DNA from: Streptomyces sp. HUAS YS2
GTDB lineage: Bacteria > Actinomycetota > Actinomycetes > Streptomycetales > Streptomycetaceae
Length of the DNA: 64,000 nucleotides
NCBI RefSeq assembly: GCF_033343995.1
Contig: NZ_CP137573.1
Coordinates: forward strand, 682,001 to 746,000
Reading direction: 5' to 3'
Shown here: piece after piece, positions 57,757-64,000 of the stretch
How positions within the stretch are numbered: the first letter of the stretch is position 1
Layout: each line of letters starts with the position of its first letter
Made by a program: the position numbers and the translations under genes
Notes under the pieces: model-generated
Databases searched by the model: none
What the model was told of the DNA's origin: nothing
The model's input: the letters and a program-made list of their open reading frames with translations, nothing else

Positions 57757-57769
57757 TACACTGTGACAG
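57757..57769 (+). promoter_or_regulatory. Probable leaderless promoter of tetR at 57770
   Basis: TACACT (57757-57762) is a good -10 element, separated from the ATG by only 7 nt (GTGACAG). No ribosome site is present. CTGTGACAG (57761-57769) is a near-palindrome over the start and may be the self-operator. Confidence 0.5.
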
Positions 57770-58369
57770 ATGACGCCCATTCGTCACAACCACTCGGACG
57801 CAGATCCCGTGCTCGACGCCGCACGCGACTGCGTGCTCGCCGTCGGCGTACGGCGGACCACCCTCACGGACGTCGCCCGGCGCGCGGGCGTGTCCCGGAT
57901 GACGCTGTACCGGCGCTGGCCGGACGTGAGCAGCCTCGTCGGCGACCTGATGACCCGTGAGTGGATCGCCGTCGCCACCGACGCCATGCCGGCCGGCGGC
58001 GACGGCACACCCCTACGGACGCGGATCGTCGAGGGGCTCGTCGCGGGCGCCGCGGCGTTCCGGGCCCACCCGCTGTTCCGCAAGATCCTCGACGTCGACC
58101 CCGAGCTCCTGCTCCCGTACGTCCTCGACCGCCGCGGCGCCAGTCAGGACGCCTTCCTCGGGCTCCTCGTCACGGCGCTCGACGCGGGCCACGAGGACGG
58201 CTCCGTACGCCCCGCCCGCACGGACCTGCAGGCCCGGTCCCTGCTCCTCGTCGTCCAGTCCTTCACGCTCTCGCTGCGCACGATGACCGACGAGACCGAT
58301 CCCGAACTGAGCGAAGCCGCCTTCCTCGACGAGCTGCGCATCCTGCTGGAGAGGACCCTCACCCCATGA
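57770..58369 (+). CDS. TetR-family regulator of the glpD/flavoprotein locus
   Basis: 199 aa from ATG 57770. The helix-turn-helix reads TLTDVARRAGVSRMTLYRRWPDVSSLVGDLMTREW. The C-terminal domain ends with an LLLVVQSFTLSLRTM helix. It diverges from alkyl-DHAP-synthase-like gene 1 (74 nt between starts), and its stop overlaps the glpD start (ATGA). It probably represses both directions. The inducer may be a glycerol or lipid intermediate. Confidence 0.88.
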   Translation: MTPIRHNHSDADPVLDAARDCVLAVGVRRTTLTDVARRAGVSRMTLYRRWPDVSSLVGDLMTREWIAVATDAMPAGGDGTPLRTRIVEGLVAGAAAFRAHPLFRKILDVDPELLLPYVLDRRGASQDAFLGLLVTALDAGHEDGSVRPARTDLQARSLLLVVQSFTLSLRTMTDETDPELSEAAFLDELRILLERTLTP

Positions 58370-59934
58370 ACCCCACGAGCAGCCCCGCCCTGCCCGGCTC
58401 CTCCCTCGACGCCGAGCGGCGCCGCCGCGAACTGGCCGAACTCGCCGACGGCGACGTCGTCGACGTGCTCGTCGTCGGCCTCGGCGCCACAGGCGCCGGC
58501 GCCGCGCTGGACGCGGCCACCCGCGGCCTCTCCGTCGCCGCGATCGACGCCCACGACCTGGCGTTCGGCACCTCCCGCTGGAGCTCCAAGCTCATCCACG
58601 GCGGACTGCGCTATCTAGCGTCCGGCCAGCTCGACGTCGCGCACGAGAGCGCCGTCGAACGCGGCATCCTCATGGAGCGCACCGCCCCCCACCTGGTGCG
58701 CGCCCAGCCCTTCGTGCTGCCCCTCACCCCGCTGGTCAGCCGCGGTCAGGCCGCCCTCGCGCGGGCCGGTTTCTTCGCGGGCGACCTGCTGCGGGCCGGC
58801 GCCCGCACCTCGCGCGGCACGCTGCCCCGGCCGCGCACCCTGTCCGCCGTCGAGACCCGGCACTTCGCCCCGGCCCTACGCCCCACCGGACTGCGCGGCG
58901 GACTGCTGTCCTGGGACGGCCAGCTCAGCGACGACGCGCGCCTGGTCACCGCGATCGCCCGCACCGCGGCCGCCCACGGCGCCCGCATCCTCACCCGCAC
59001 CCGGGCCCTCGGACTGCGCGGCGACGGTGCGCTGGTCCGCGACGAACTCACCGGCGAGGAGCTGCGGATCCGCGCCCGAACCGTCGTCAACGCGGCCGGT
59101 GTGTGGGCGGGCGGTCTCGTCGACGACGTGCGCCTGCGGCCCTCGCGCGGCACCCATCTCGTGCTGCGCTCCGAGCACCTCGGCCGGCTCTCCGCCGGCC
59201 TGCACATCCCGATCCCCGGCGAGACCAACCGCTTCGTCCTGGTCCTGCCCCAGGGCGACGGGCGCGTGTACGTCGGTCTCACCGACGAGCCCGTCGACGG
59301 GGCGATCCCCGACGTGCCCGAAGTCCCCGAGACGGACATCGGCTTCCTGCTCGACGTGCTCGGCTCCGCGCTGGCCGTCACGGTCCGACGCGAGGACGTG
59401 GTCGGGGCCTTCGCGGGCTTGCGGCCCCTGCTCGACACCCAGGACGCGGAGGGCCGCACCGCCGACATCTCGCGCAAGCACGCCGTGCTCACCTCGCCCG
59501 ACGGCGTCGTCACCGTGGTCGGCGGCAAGCTGACCACGTACCGCCGTATGGCGCAGGACGCCGTCGACGCCGCTGTGGCCGCCCGCGGCCTGCCCGCCGG
59601 CGCGTGCCGTACCGCGTCCCTGCCCCTCGTCGGCGCCGCCGGGCCGCGGACCCTCGCGGGTCTGGACGTCCCGTCGCGCCTGGTGCAGCGCTACGGCACC
59701 GAGGCAGTGGCCGTCCACGCGCTCGGTGTCGAGGACCCCGCGCTCGCCCGGCCCGTCGTACCCGGCCACCCCGTCACGGGCGCCGAACTGCTGTGGGCCG
59801 TCCGCCACGAAGGCGCCCTCGACGCCTCCGACCTGCTCGACCGCCGCACCCGCATCGGCCTGGTCCCGGAGGATCGCGCCACCGCGGAGGAGGCGGCGCA
59901 GGACGCCCTCGCCCGGCACGCCCAGCTGCACTGA
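58366..59934 (+). CDS. glpD: Glycerol-3-phosphate dehydrogenase, FAD-dependent
   Basis: 522 aa from ATG 58366, coupled to the tetR stop. FAD loop VDVLVVGLGATGAGAALDAATRG, then the GlpD hallmarks GTSRWSSKLIHGGLRYLASGQ and VNAAGVWAGGL, GETNRFVLVLPQGDGRVYVGLTDEP, and GGKLTTYRRMAQDAVDAA. The C-terminal helical domain is HPVTGAELLWAVRHEGALDASDLLDRR. It oxidises glycerol 3-phosphate to DHAP and reduces quinone. DHAP is the backbone used in ether-lipid synthesis, which links it to the flavoproteins on both sides. Confidence 0.92.
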   Translation: MNPTSSPALPGSSLDAERRRRELAELADGDVVDVLVVGLGATGAGAALDAATRGLSVAAIDAHDLAFGTSRWSSKLIHGGLRYLASGQLDVAHESAVERGILMERTAPHLVRAQPFVLPLTPLVSRGQAALARAGFFAGDLLRAGARTSRGTLPRPRTLSAVETRHFAPALRPTGLRGGLLSWDGQLSDDARLVTAIARTAAAHGARILTRTRALGLRGDGALVRDELTGEELRIRARTVVNAAGVWAGGLVDDVRLRPSRGTHLVLRSEHLGRLSAGLHIPIPGETNRFVLVLPQGDGRVYVGLTDEPVDGAIPDVPEVPETDIGFLLDVLGSALAVTVRREDVVGAFAGLRPLLDTQDAEGRTADISRKHAVLTSPDGVVTVVGGKLTTYRRMAQDAVDAAVAARGLPAGACRTASLPLVGAAGPRTLAGLDVPSRLVQRYGTEAVAVHALGVEDPALARPVVPGHPVTGAELLWAVRHEGALDASDLLDRRTRIGLVPEDRATAEEAAQDALARHAQLH

Positions 59935-59952
59935 CGGGCGTGCGCGTCCCTG

Positions 59953-59967
59953 CCGCCCTCCGGGCGG
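59953..59967. terminator. Hairpin between convergent glpD and flavoprotein 2
   Basis: CCGCCC and GGGCGG form a 6-bp stem with a 3-nt loop midway between the two stop codons. Short but well placed for both directions. Confidence 0.45.
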
Positions 59968-59988
59968 GGAGGCGCCGGCTTCGCACCA

Positions 59989-61626
59989 TCAGTCGATCAG
60001 GACGCCGGGGTTGAGGATGTGGTGGGGATCCAGGGCCGCCTTGGCGGCGCGCAGCGCCAGGGCGAAGGGCTCCGGTCGCTGGCGGTCGTAGCCGGGACGG
60101 TGGTCGCGGCCGACGGCGTGGTGGTGGGTGACGGTGGCGCGGTGCCGGTGCAGGACGTCGGTCACGGCGGCCTTGATGTCGTCCCAGATCGCGACCTCGT
60201 CGCCGGGCCGGCCCGCGACGGCCACGGTGAAGTAGGGGGCGGCGCCGTCGGGATAGACGTGGGTCAGGCGGCAGTTGACGGTGGCCTGGTGTCCGGTGGC
60301 CTTCAGGGCCGCGTACATGGCCTCGGTGCGCACCTCGTCGATCAGGGCGGGAATCCGGTCCCAGGTGGCGGCGGTCTCGAAGGTCTCGACGACGGCGCCC
60401 ATGCGCGCCAGTCCGTCCCGCAGGTAGGGCATGCGCAGGAACGCCGAGCGCCAGGCGCTCACGGCCGCGTCGGCCGGGGCGGTCCCGTCGGCCGAGGCGG
60501 TCCCGTCGGCCGCGGCACGGTCCGCCGCCGGCGCCTCGCCGCGTCCACCGTGGGCGCGGGCCAGGTCCAGGGCGGTCGCGAGACGGTCGTCGACGGGGGC
60601 GGTCGCGGACTCGAAGCCGAGGACCAGGACCGTGGAGCCGTCCTGCGAGGCACCGGACAGGAGCGCCTCGCCGGGGTCCAGCAGACGGCAGTTGGCCGGA
60701 TTCAGATCGGACTGGGCGATGGCGCGCACCGCGTCCAGCGCACGGTGGAAGTCGGCGAACACGACCGACGTCGAGGCCTTGTGCCGGGGGCGTTCCTGCA
60801 GCCGCATCCATGCCTCGGTGATGACACCGAGCGCGCCCTCGGACCCGAGGAACATCCGGTCCGGCGACGGCCCGGCGCCGGATCCCGGAAGCCGCCAGGA
60901 CTCGCTCGTCCCGGCGGGGGTGACCACGCGCAGGGACTGGACGAAGTCGTCGATGTGGGTGTGGACGGTGGCGTAGTGCCCGCCGGCCCGGGTGGCCAGC
61001 CAGCCGCCGAGGGTGGAGAACTCGAAGCTCTGCGGGAAGTGACGCAGGGTCAGCCCGTGGGGCCGCAACTGGTCCTCCAGTACGGGACCGAGGGCGCCGG
61101 CCTGGATGCGGGCGGCGCGGCCGCCCTTGTCGATCTCCAGGACCCGGTCCATCGAGGTCAGGTCCAGTGACAGCACGGCGCGGTGGGCGTCGCCGCGGTA
61201 CTCCACGCCACCGACCACCGAGGAGCCGCCGCCGAAGGGGATCACGGCCACGCCGTGGTCCCCGGCCCAGTCCAGCAGGTCGGCGACCTCCCGGTCGTCG
61301 GTCGGGCGGGCGACGAGGTCGGGGATGCGGCCCGGCCGGCCGCGCAGCGCCCGGATGACGTCCCGGTACCCCTTGCCCATGGCGTGGGCGGCACGGACTT
61401 CGGGATCGGCGGCGACCAGATGGGCGAGGGAGGACGGCGGCGCCACCGCCGGCCGGCCGATGCCCAGGTCGGCGACCTGCGGTATCGGCAGCGGGCGGGC
61501 CAGGGTGCCCGGCAGCAGGGAGCCCGTCGCGACGCACTCTGCGTCGTCGGGGTGGGCGTCGGTGTAACCCCAGCCCCACCAGGAACGGGGGCGGGCGGTG
61601 CCGGGGTCGGTCGCGGTGGCAGGCAT
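59989..61626 (-). CDS. Alkyl-DHAP-synthase-like FAD-binding oxidoreductase 2
   Basis: 545 aa from ATG 61626. The same plan as the protein at 56100-57695: an N-terminal WWGWGYTDAHPDDAE as in AGPS, FAD domain VIPFGGGSSVVGGVEYRGD, RHFPQSFEFSTLGGWLATRAGGHYATVHTHIDDFV, LGSEGALGVITEAWMRLQ, and the C-terminal THHHAVGRDHRPGY block with the three histidines. It is closer to true alkyl-DHAP synthase than copy 1 because of the WGWG head and ending KAALDPHHILNPGVLID. An Ala/Asp-rich repeat (60469-60522) sits in a surface region. A TetR gene diverges from it. Confidence 0.88.
   Translation of the reverse strand: MPATATDPGTARPRSWWGWGYTDAHPDDAECVATGSLLPGTLARPLPIPQVADLGIGRPAVAPPSSLAHLVAADPEVRAAHAMGKGYRDVIRALRGRPGRIPDLVARPTDDREVADLLDWAGDHGVAVIPFGGGSSVVGGVEYRGDAHRAVLSLDLTSMDRVLEIDKGGRAARIQAGALGPVLEDQLRPHGLTLRHFPQSFEFSTLGGWLATRAGGHYATVHTHIDDFVQSLRVVTPAGTSESWRLPGSGAGPSPDRMFLGSEGALGVITEAWMRLQERPRHKASTSVVFADFHRALDAVRAIAQSDLNPANCRLLDPGEALLSGASQDGSTVLVLGFESATAPVDDRLATALDLARAHGGRGEAPAADRAAADGTASADGTAPADAAVSAWRSAFLRMPYLRDGLARMGAVVETFETAATWDRIPALIDEVRTEAMYAALKATGHQATVNCRLTHVYPDGAAPYFTVAVAGRPGDEVAIWDDIKAAVTDVLHRHRATVTHHHAVGRDHRPGYDRQRPEPFALALRAAKAALDPHHILNPGVLID
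60469..60522. repeat. 18-bp repeat array inside flavoprotein 2
   Basis: GTCGGCCGRGGCGGTCCC occurs at 60469-60486 and 60487-60504, with a partial third copy to 60522. On the minus strand it codes the ADGTASADGTAPAD stretch. This segment has no counterpart in paralogue 1, so it is probably a surface-loop expansion. Confidence 0.7.
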
Positions 61627-61659
61627 GAGTGCGCTCCAGCGAGGTCCGGTGACAGTGAA

Positions 61660-61690
61660 CTTACCCGAGGGAAAATTACCGTAGGGTAAG
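61660..61690. promoter_or_regulatory. Tandem TetR operator and promoter region
   Basis: TTACC-GTAG-GGTAA (61676-61689) is a perfect dyad. TTACCC-GAG-GGAA (61661-61673) is a second, similar one, and CTTACCC/GGGTAAG (61660-61666/61684-61690) bracket both. They fill the space between divergent flavoprotein 2 and tetR. TAAGAT (61687-61692) is a -10 element 8 nt before the tetR ATG, so the transcript may be leaderless and directly blocked by the repressor. Confidence 0.65.
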
Positions 61691-61700
61691 ATCCGTACTC

Positions 61701-62339
61701 ATGACAACAGTCCCCTCCAGAGCCGGCACCAAGGGCATGCCGAGGGCCGAACGCGAACGACAGGCGCTGGCCGCGGCCACCGAGGAGTTCGGCCGCCACG
61801 GCTACGAGGCCACCACCGTGGCCGCCATCGCCGCCCGCGTTGGCGTCACCAAGCCGCTGCTGCACCAGTACTTCGGCAGCAAGCAGGACCTCTACCTGGC
61901 TTGCCTGGACCCGGTAGGTGACCGGCTGCTGGGCGCTGTCCGGACCGCGATGGCCGAGCGCGCCACCGGCGCGCCGCCCACTCCCCTGCGAGTCATGGAG
62001 GCCCTGTTCACGGCCCTGGACGGGCAGCGCGAGGCATGGTTCGTCCTCTACGACGCCACGCTGCCTCCCGACAGCGACGCCGCCCAGCGCGCGGCGTACT
62101 ACCGCGGCGCCATCGACGAGCTCGCCGCGACCGGCACCGCCGACCTCCTGCAGACATCCGGGGGCGCCGACCCGCTGGACGCCGACGCCCTCAAGTACGC
62201 CTGGCGCGGCCTGTGCACGGCCCTGGTCCGTTGGTGGATCAACCACCCCGACCAGTCCCCCGAGGCCATGACGCGGCGTTGCGCACGGATCTTCGAGGCC
62301 GCCCGCCTCATCGGGCCCGCCGACGACGACCGGGCCTGA
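61701..62339 (+). CDS. TetR-family regulator
   Basis: 212 aa from ATG 61701. HTH: ATTVAAIAARVGVTKPLLHQYFGSKQDLYLACL. The C-terminal domain includes GQREAWFVLYDATLPPDSDAAQRAAYYR and WRGLCTALVRWWINHPDQSPE. It diverges from alkyl-DHAP-synthase-like gene 2 and probably represses it and itself through the tandem dyads at 61660-61690. It converges on a quinone-oxidoreductase-like gene. Confidence 0.88.
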   Translation: MTTVPSRAGTKGMPRAERERQALAAATEEFGRHGYEATTVAAIAARVGVTKPLLHQYFGSKQDLYLACLDPVGDRLLGAVRTAMAERATGAPPTPLRVMEALFTALDGQREAWFVLYDATLPPDSDAAQRAAYYRGAIDELAATGTADLLQTSGGADPLDADALKYAWRGLCTALVRWWINHPDQSPEAMTRRCARIFEAARLIGPADDDRA

Positions 62340-62363
62340 CCGGGGCCCGCGGGTCTCCGGGGA

Positions 62364-63287
62364 TCAGGCGACCGTGAGGACGATCTTGCCCGTGGTGCGG
62401 CCCCGCTCGCCGATGGCGTGGGCCTGCGCGGCCTCGCCGAGCGGCAGCACGGTGTCGACGACCGGCCTCAGCTCCCCACACTCCACCAGGGCCGCGACCT
62501 CGCGCAGGCCGAGGTGGTCGGGCTCGACCAGGACCCAGTCGGCCCGCACACCGTCCCGGACGGCCGGGACGTCGTCCGGCCCGGGCAGGGTGATGAGCCT
62601 GCCCCCGTCCCGAAGCACCTTCAGGGAGCGCTCGGCCGTCTCCCCGCCGAGGCCGTCCAGCACGACGTCCACGTCGGAGACGACGTCCTCGAAGCGGGTG
62701 GCGCGGTAGTCGACCACCTCGTCCGCGCCCAGCTCCCGCACCAGGTCGTGCTTGGCCGCGCTCGCGGTGCCGATCACGTACGCCCCGCGGGCCTTGGCGA
62801 TCTGCACGGCGAAATGGCCCACACCGCCGGCCGCGGCGTGCACGAGCACCCGCTCGCCGTGGCGGACGCCCGCCGCGTCGACGAGGGCCTGCCAGGCGGT
62901 CAGGGCGGCGAGCGGCAGCGCCGCGGCCTGCACGTGCGTCAGGGACGCGGGCTTCGGTGCCAGGTGGCGGGCCGGCGCCACCACGTACTCGGCGTACGCG
63001 CCCGCCTGGCGCGGGAACAGCGGCATCCCGAAGACCTCGTCGCCGGGGCGGAAGATCCCCACGCCGGGGCCCACGGCCTCCACCGTGCCGGACAGGTCCC
63101 AGCCGACGACGGGGACCTCGCCCCAGGCGATGAGGGCCCCGCTGGCCCGGGTCTTCCAGTCCACCGGGTTCACCCCCGCGGCGTGCACCCGGACCAGGAC
63201 CTCGTTCACGCCCGGCTCGGGCCGCTCCACCTCGCGCTCGACCAGGTTCTCGGGTCCGCCCCACTGCTCCACGACCACCGCACGCAT
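62364..63287 (-). CDS. NADP-dependent quinone-oxidoreductase-like MDR protein
   Basis: 307 aa from ATG 63287 with GAGG upstream. It is a zinc-free medium-chain dehydrogenase: MRAVVVEQWGGPENLV, VHAAGVNPVDWKTRASG, VLVHAAAGGVGHFAVQIAKARGA for NADPH and GADEVVDYR. It matches the QOR/NADPH:quinone reductase group, which reduces quinones or enals. The adjacent divergent GlxA-type gene is a common partner in Streptomyces and may regulate it. Confidence 0.9.
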   Translation of the reverse strand: MRAVVVEQWGGPENLVEREVERPEPGVNEVLVRVHAAGVNPVDWKTRASGALIAWGEVPVVGWDLSGTVEAVGPGVGIFRPGDEVFGMPLFPRQAGAYAEYVVAPARHLAPKPASLTHVQAAALPLAALTAWQALVDAAGVRHGERVLVHAAAGGVGHFAVQIAKARGAYVIGTASAAKHDLVRELGADEVVDYRATRFEDVVSDVDVVLDGLGGETAERSLKVLRDGGRLITLPGPDDVPAVRDGVRADWVLVEPDHLGLREVAALVECGELRPVVDTVLPLGEAAQAHAIGERGRTTGKIVLTVA

Positions 63288-63414
63288 GCCGTACGCCTCG
63301 TTCCGTCTCTCATCGGCTTGCCACCGGGTCTTTCCGGCGGCGACGGATCCACGATCGGACAATCCACCCCTCTTCGGTGTTGGCCATCCAGACACCATGT
63401 GACAGGATCTGGCC

Positions 63415-64000
63415 ATGAGCACCCTCCACCGCATCGCCGTGCTCGCCCTCCCGGGAGTGCCCCCGTTCGATCTCGGGATCCCCTCCCGGGTCTTCGGCAG
63501 CGCGGAGGACGCCGAGGGCCGGCCCCTGTACGAGGTCACCGTCTGCACGGCCGACGGCGCACCCGTGCTCAGCGACGCCGGCTTCACCGTGCAGCCCGCC
63601 GCCGGACCGGAGGCGCTCGCCGCGGCCGACACGGTGATCGTCCCGCCCACGCACGCCATGCCCGAGCTGAGCCGGGGAGGCCCGCTGCCGCCCGAGGTGC
63701 GCGCCGCCATCGCCGGGATCCGGCCGGGCACCCGGCTCGTGTCGATCTGCTCCGGGTCGTACGTGCTGGCCGCCGCCGGGCTGCTCGACGGACGGCCGGC
63801 CACCACCCACTGGAACCTGGCCCCGGAGTTCCGCCGGGCCTACCCCGAGGTCAAGGTCGACGACGAGGTGCTCTTCGTCGACGACGGCGACGTGCTGACC
63901 TCGGCGGGCGTGGCCGCGGGCGTCGACCTGTGCCTGCACATGATCCGGCGCGACCACGGCGCCGCGGCCGCCAACCGCGCCGCCCGCATGTGCGTCGTGC
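63415..64000 (+). CDS. GlxA-type (DJ-1/PfpI) transcriptional regulator, 3' truncated
   Basis: The frame is open from ATG 63415 (AGGAT upstream) to the window edge, 195 codons. MSTLHRIAVLALPGVPPFDLGIPSRVFG, TVIVPPTHA and TRLVSICSGSYVLAAAGLLDGRPATTHW are the DJ-1/PfpI-like domain of GlxA regulators, and SAGVAAGVDLCLHMIRRDHG ends it. A C-terminal AraC-type helix-turn-helix should follow beyond base 64000. CCAGA/TCTGG (63388-63392, 63406-63410), in the sequence just upstream, may be its own site. It diverges from the quinone-oxidoreductase-like gene. Confidence 0.88.
   Translation, partial: MSTLHRIAVLALPGVPPFDLGIPSRVFGSAEDAEGRPLYEVTVCTADGAPVLSDAGFTVQPAAGPEALAAADTVIVPPTHAMPELSRGGPLPPEVRAAIAGIRPGTRLVSICSGSYVLAAAGLLDGRPATTHWNLAPEFRRAYPEVKVDDEVLFVDDGDVLTSAGVAAGVDLCLHMIRRDHGAAAANRAARMCVV

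Overview
This 64 kb window looks like chromosomal DNA of a Streptomyces or close relative. It has very high GC, GTG and TTG starts, many ATGA/GTGA start-stop overlaps, twin-arginine signal peptides, several TetR regulators, and the arrangement of zinc-free ribosomal protein paralogues around a Zur box that is known from Streptomyces. About 58 genes are tightly packed. I saw no tRNA, rRNA, CRISPR array, insertion sequence or phage genes. The first and last genes are cut by the window edges.

Left part. A truncated class III aminotransferase (1-960) and a PAP2 phosphatase are followed by a carbohydrate-oxidation block (1901-13325). It encodes a gluconokinase/aldose-1-epimerase fusion, a cyclase-family hydrolase, a GMC flavin oxidoreductase, a glucose-dehydrogenase-like SDR, a CydAB-type oxidase, a cation/proton antiporter and, on the other strand, a GH15 trehalase/glucoamylase. 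Together they could take trehalose or glucan to glucose, gluconate and 6-phosphogluconate, with electrons going to quinol and oxygen. Next comes an LmrA/YxaF-like TetR operon (13515-16995) with an SDR-hydrolase fusion and a perfect operator palindrome, divergent from a dienelactone hydrolase. Then come an FKBP, a methyltransferase and a VOC protein.

19949-22282 is the zinc-starvation island: rpmB-rpsN diverge from rpmG, a COG0523 protein and rpsR around one Zur box. The rpmE2 (L31) gene expected after rpmG is reduced to a 19-codon internally deleted remnant. A SulP transporter and a TetR/alkylsulfatase pair with an operator follow. 27702-34062 encodes a probable oxamate carbamoyltransferase system: a carbamate kinase divergent from DUF2877, FdrA and DUF1116 proteins and an NCS1 permease. 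A multicopper oxidase follows.

35830-44624 holds three divergent promoter regions that share a CGTAAG-type motif. They serve a DM13 protein, an NAD-sugar epimerase, a two-component system, a GT2, a DUF2064 transferase, a methyltransferase, a cytochrome b/molybdopterin fusion and a GT87-type mannosyltransferase. This is the best candidate for an undescribed, co-regulated cell-envelope glycan or glycolipid system with a redox arm.

Right part. An ECF41-like sigma factor sits with an NDH-2-like oxidoreductase. An aromatic hydroxylase is paired with an unusual long O-methyltransferase. A TPR protein, a D-cysteine desulfhydrase/ACC-deaminase-like enzyme and a membrane hydrolase follow. A lipid-flavoured block (54386-61626) has a CPBP protease, a diacylglycerol-kinase-like protein, two alkyl-DHAP-synthase-like flavoproteins, glpD and TetR regulators. 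The window ends in a quinone-oxidoreductase-like protein and a truncated GlxA-type regulator.
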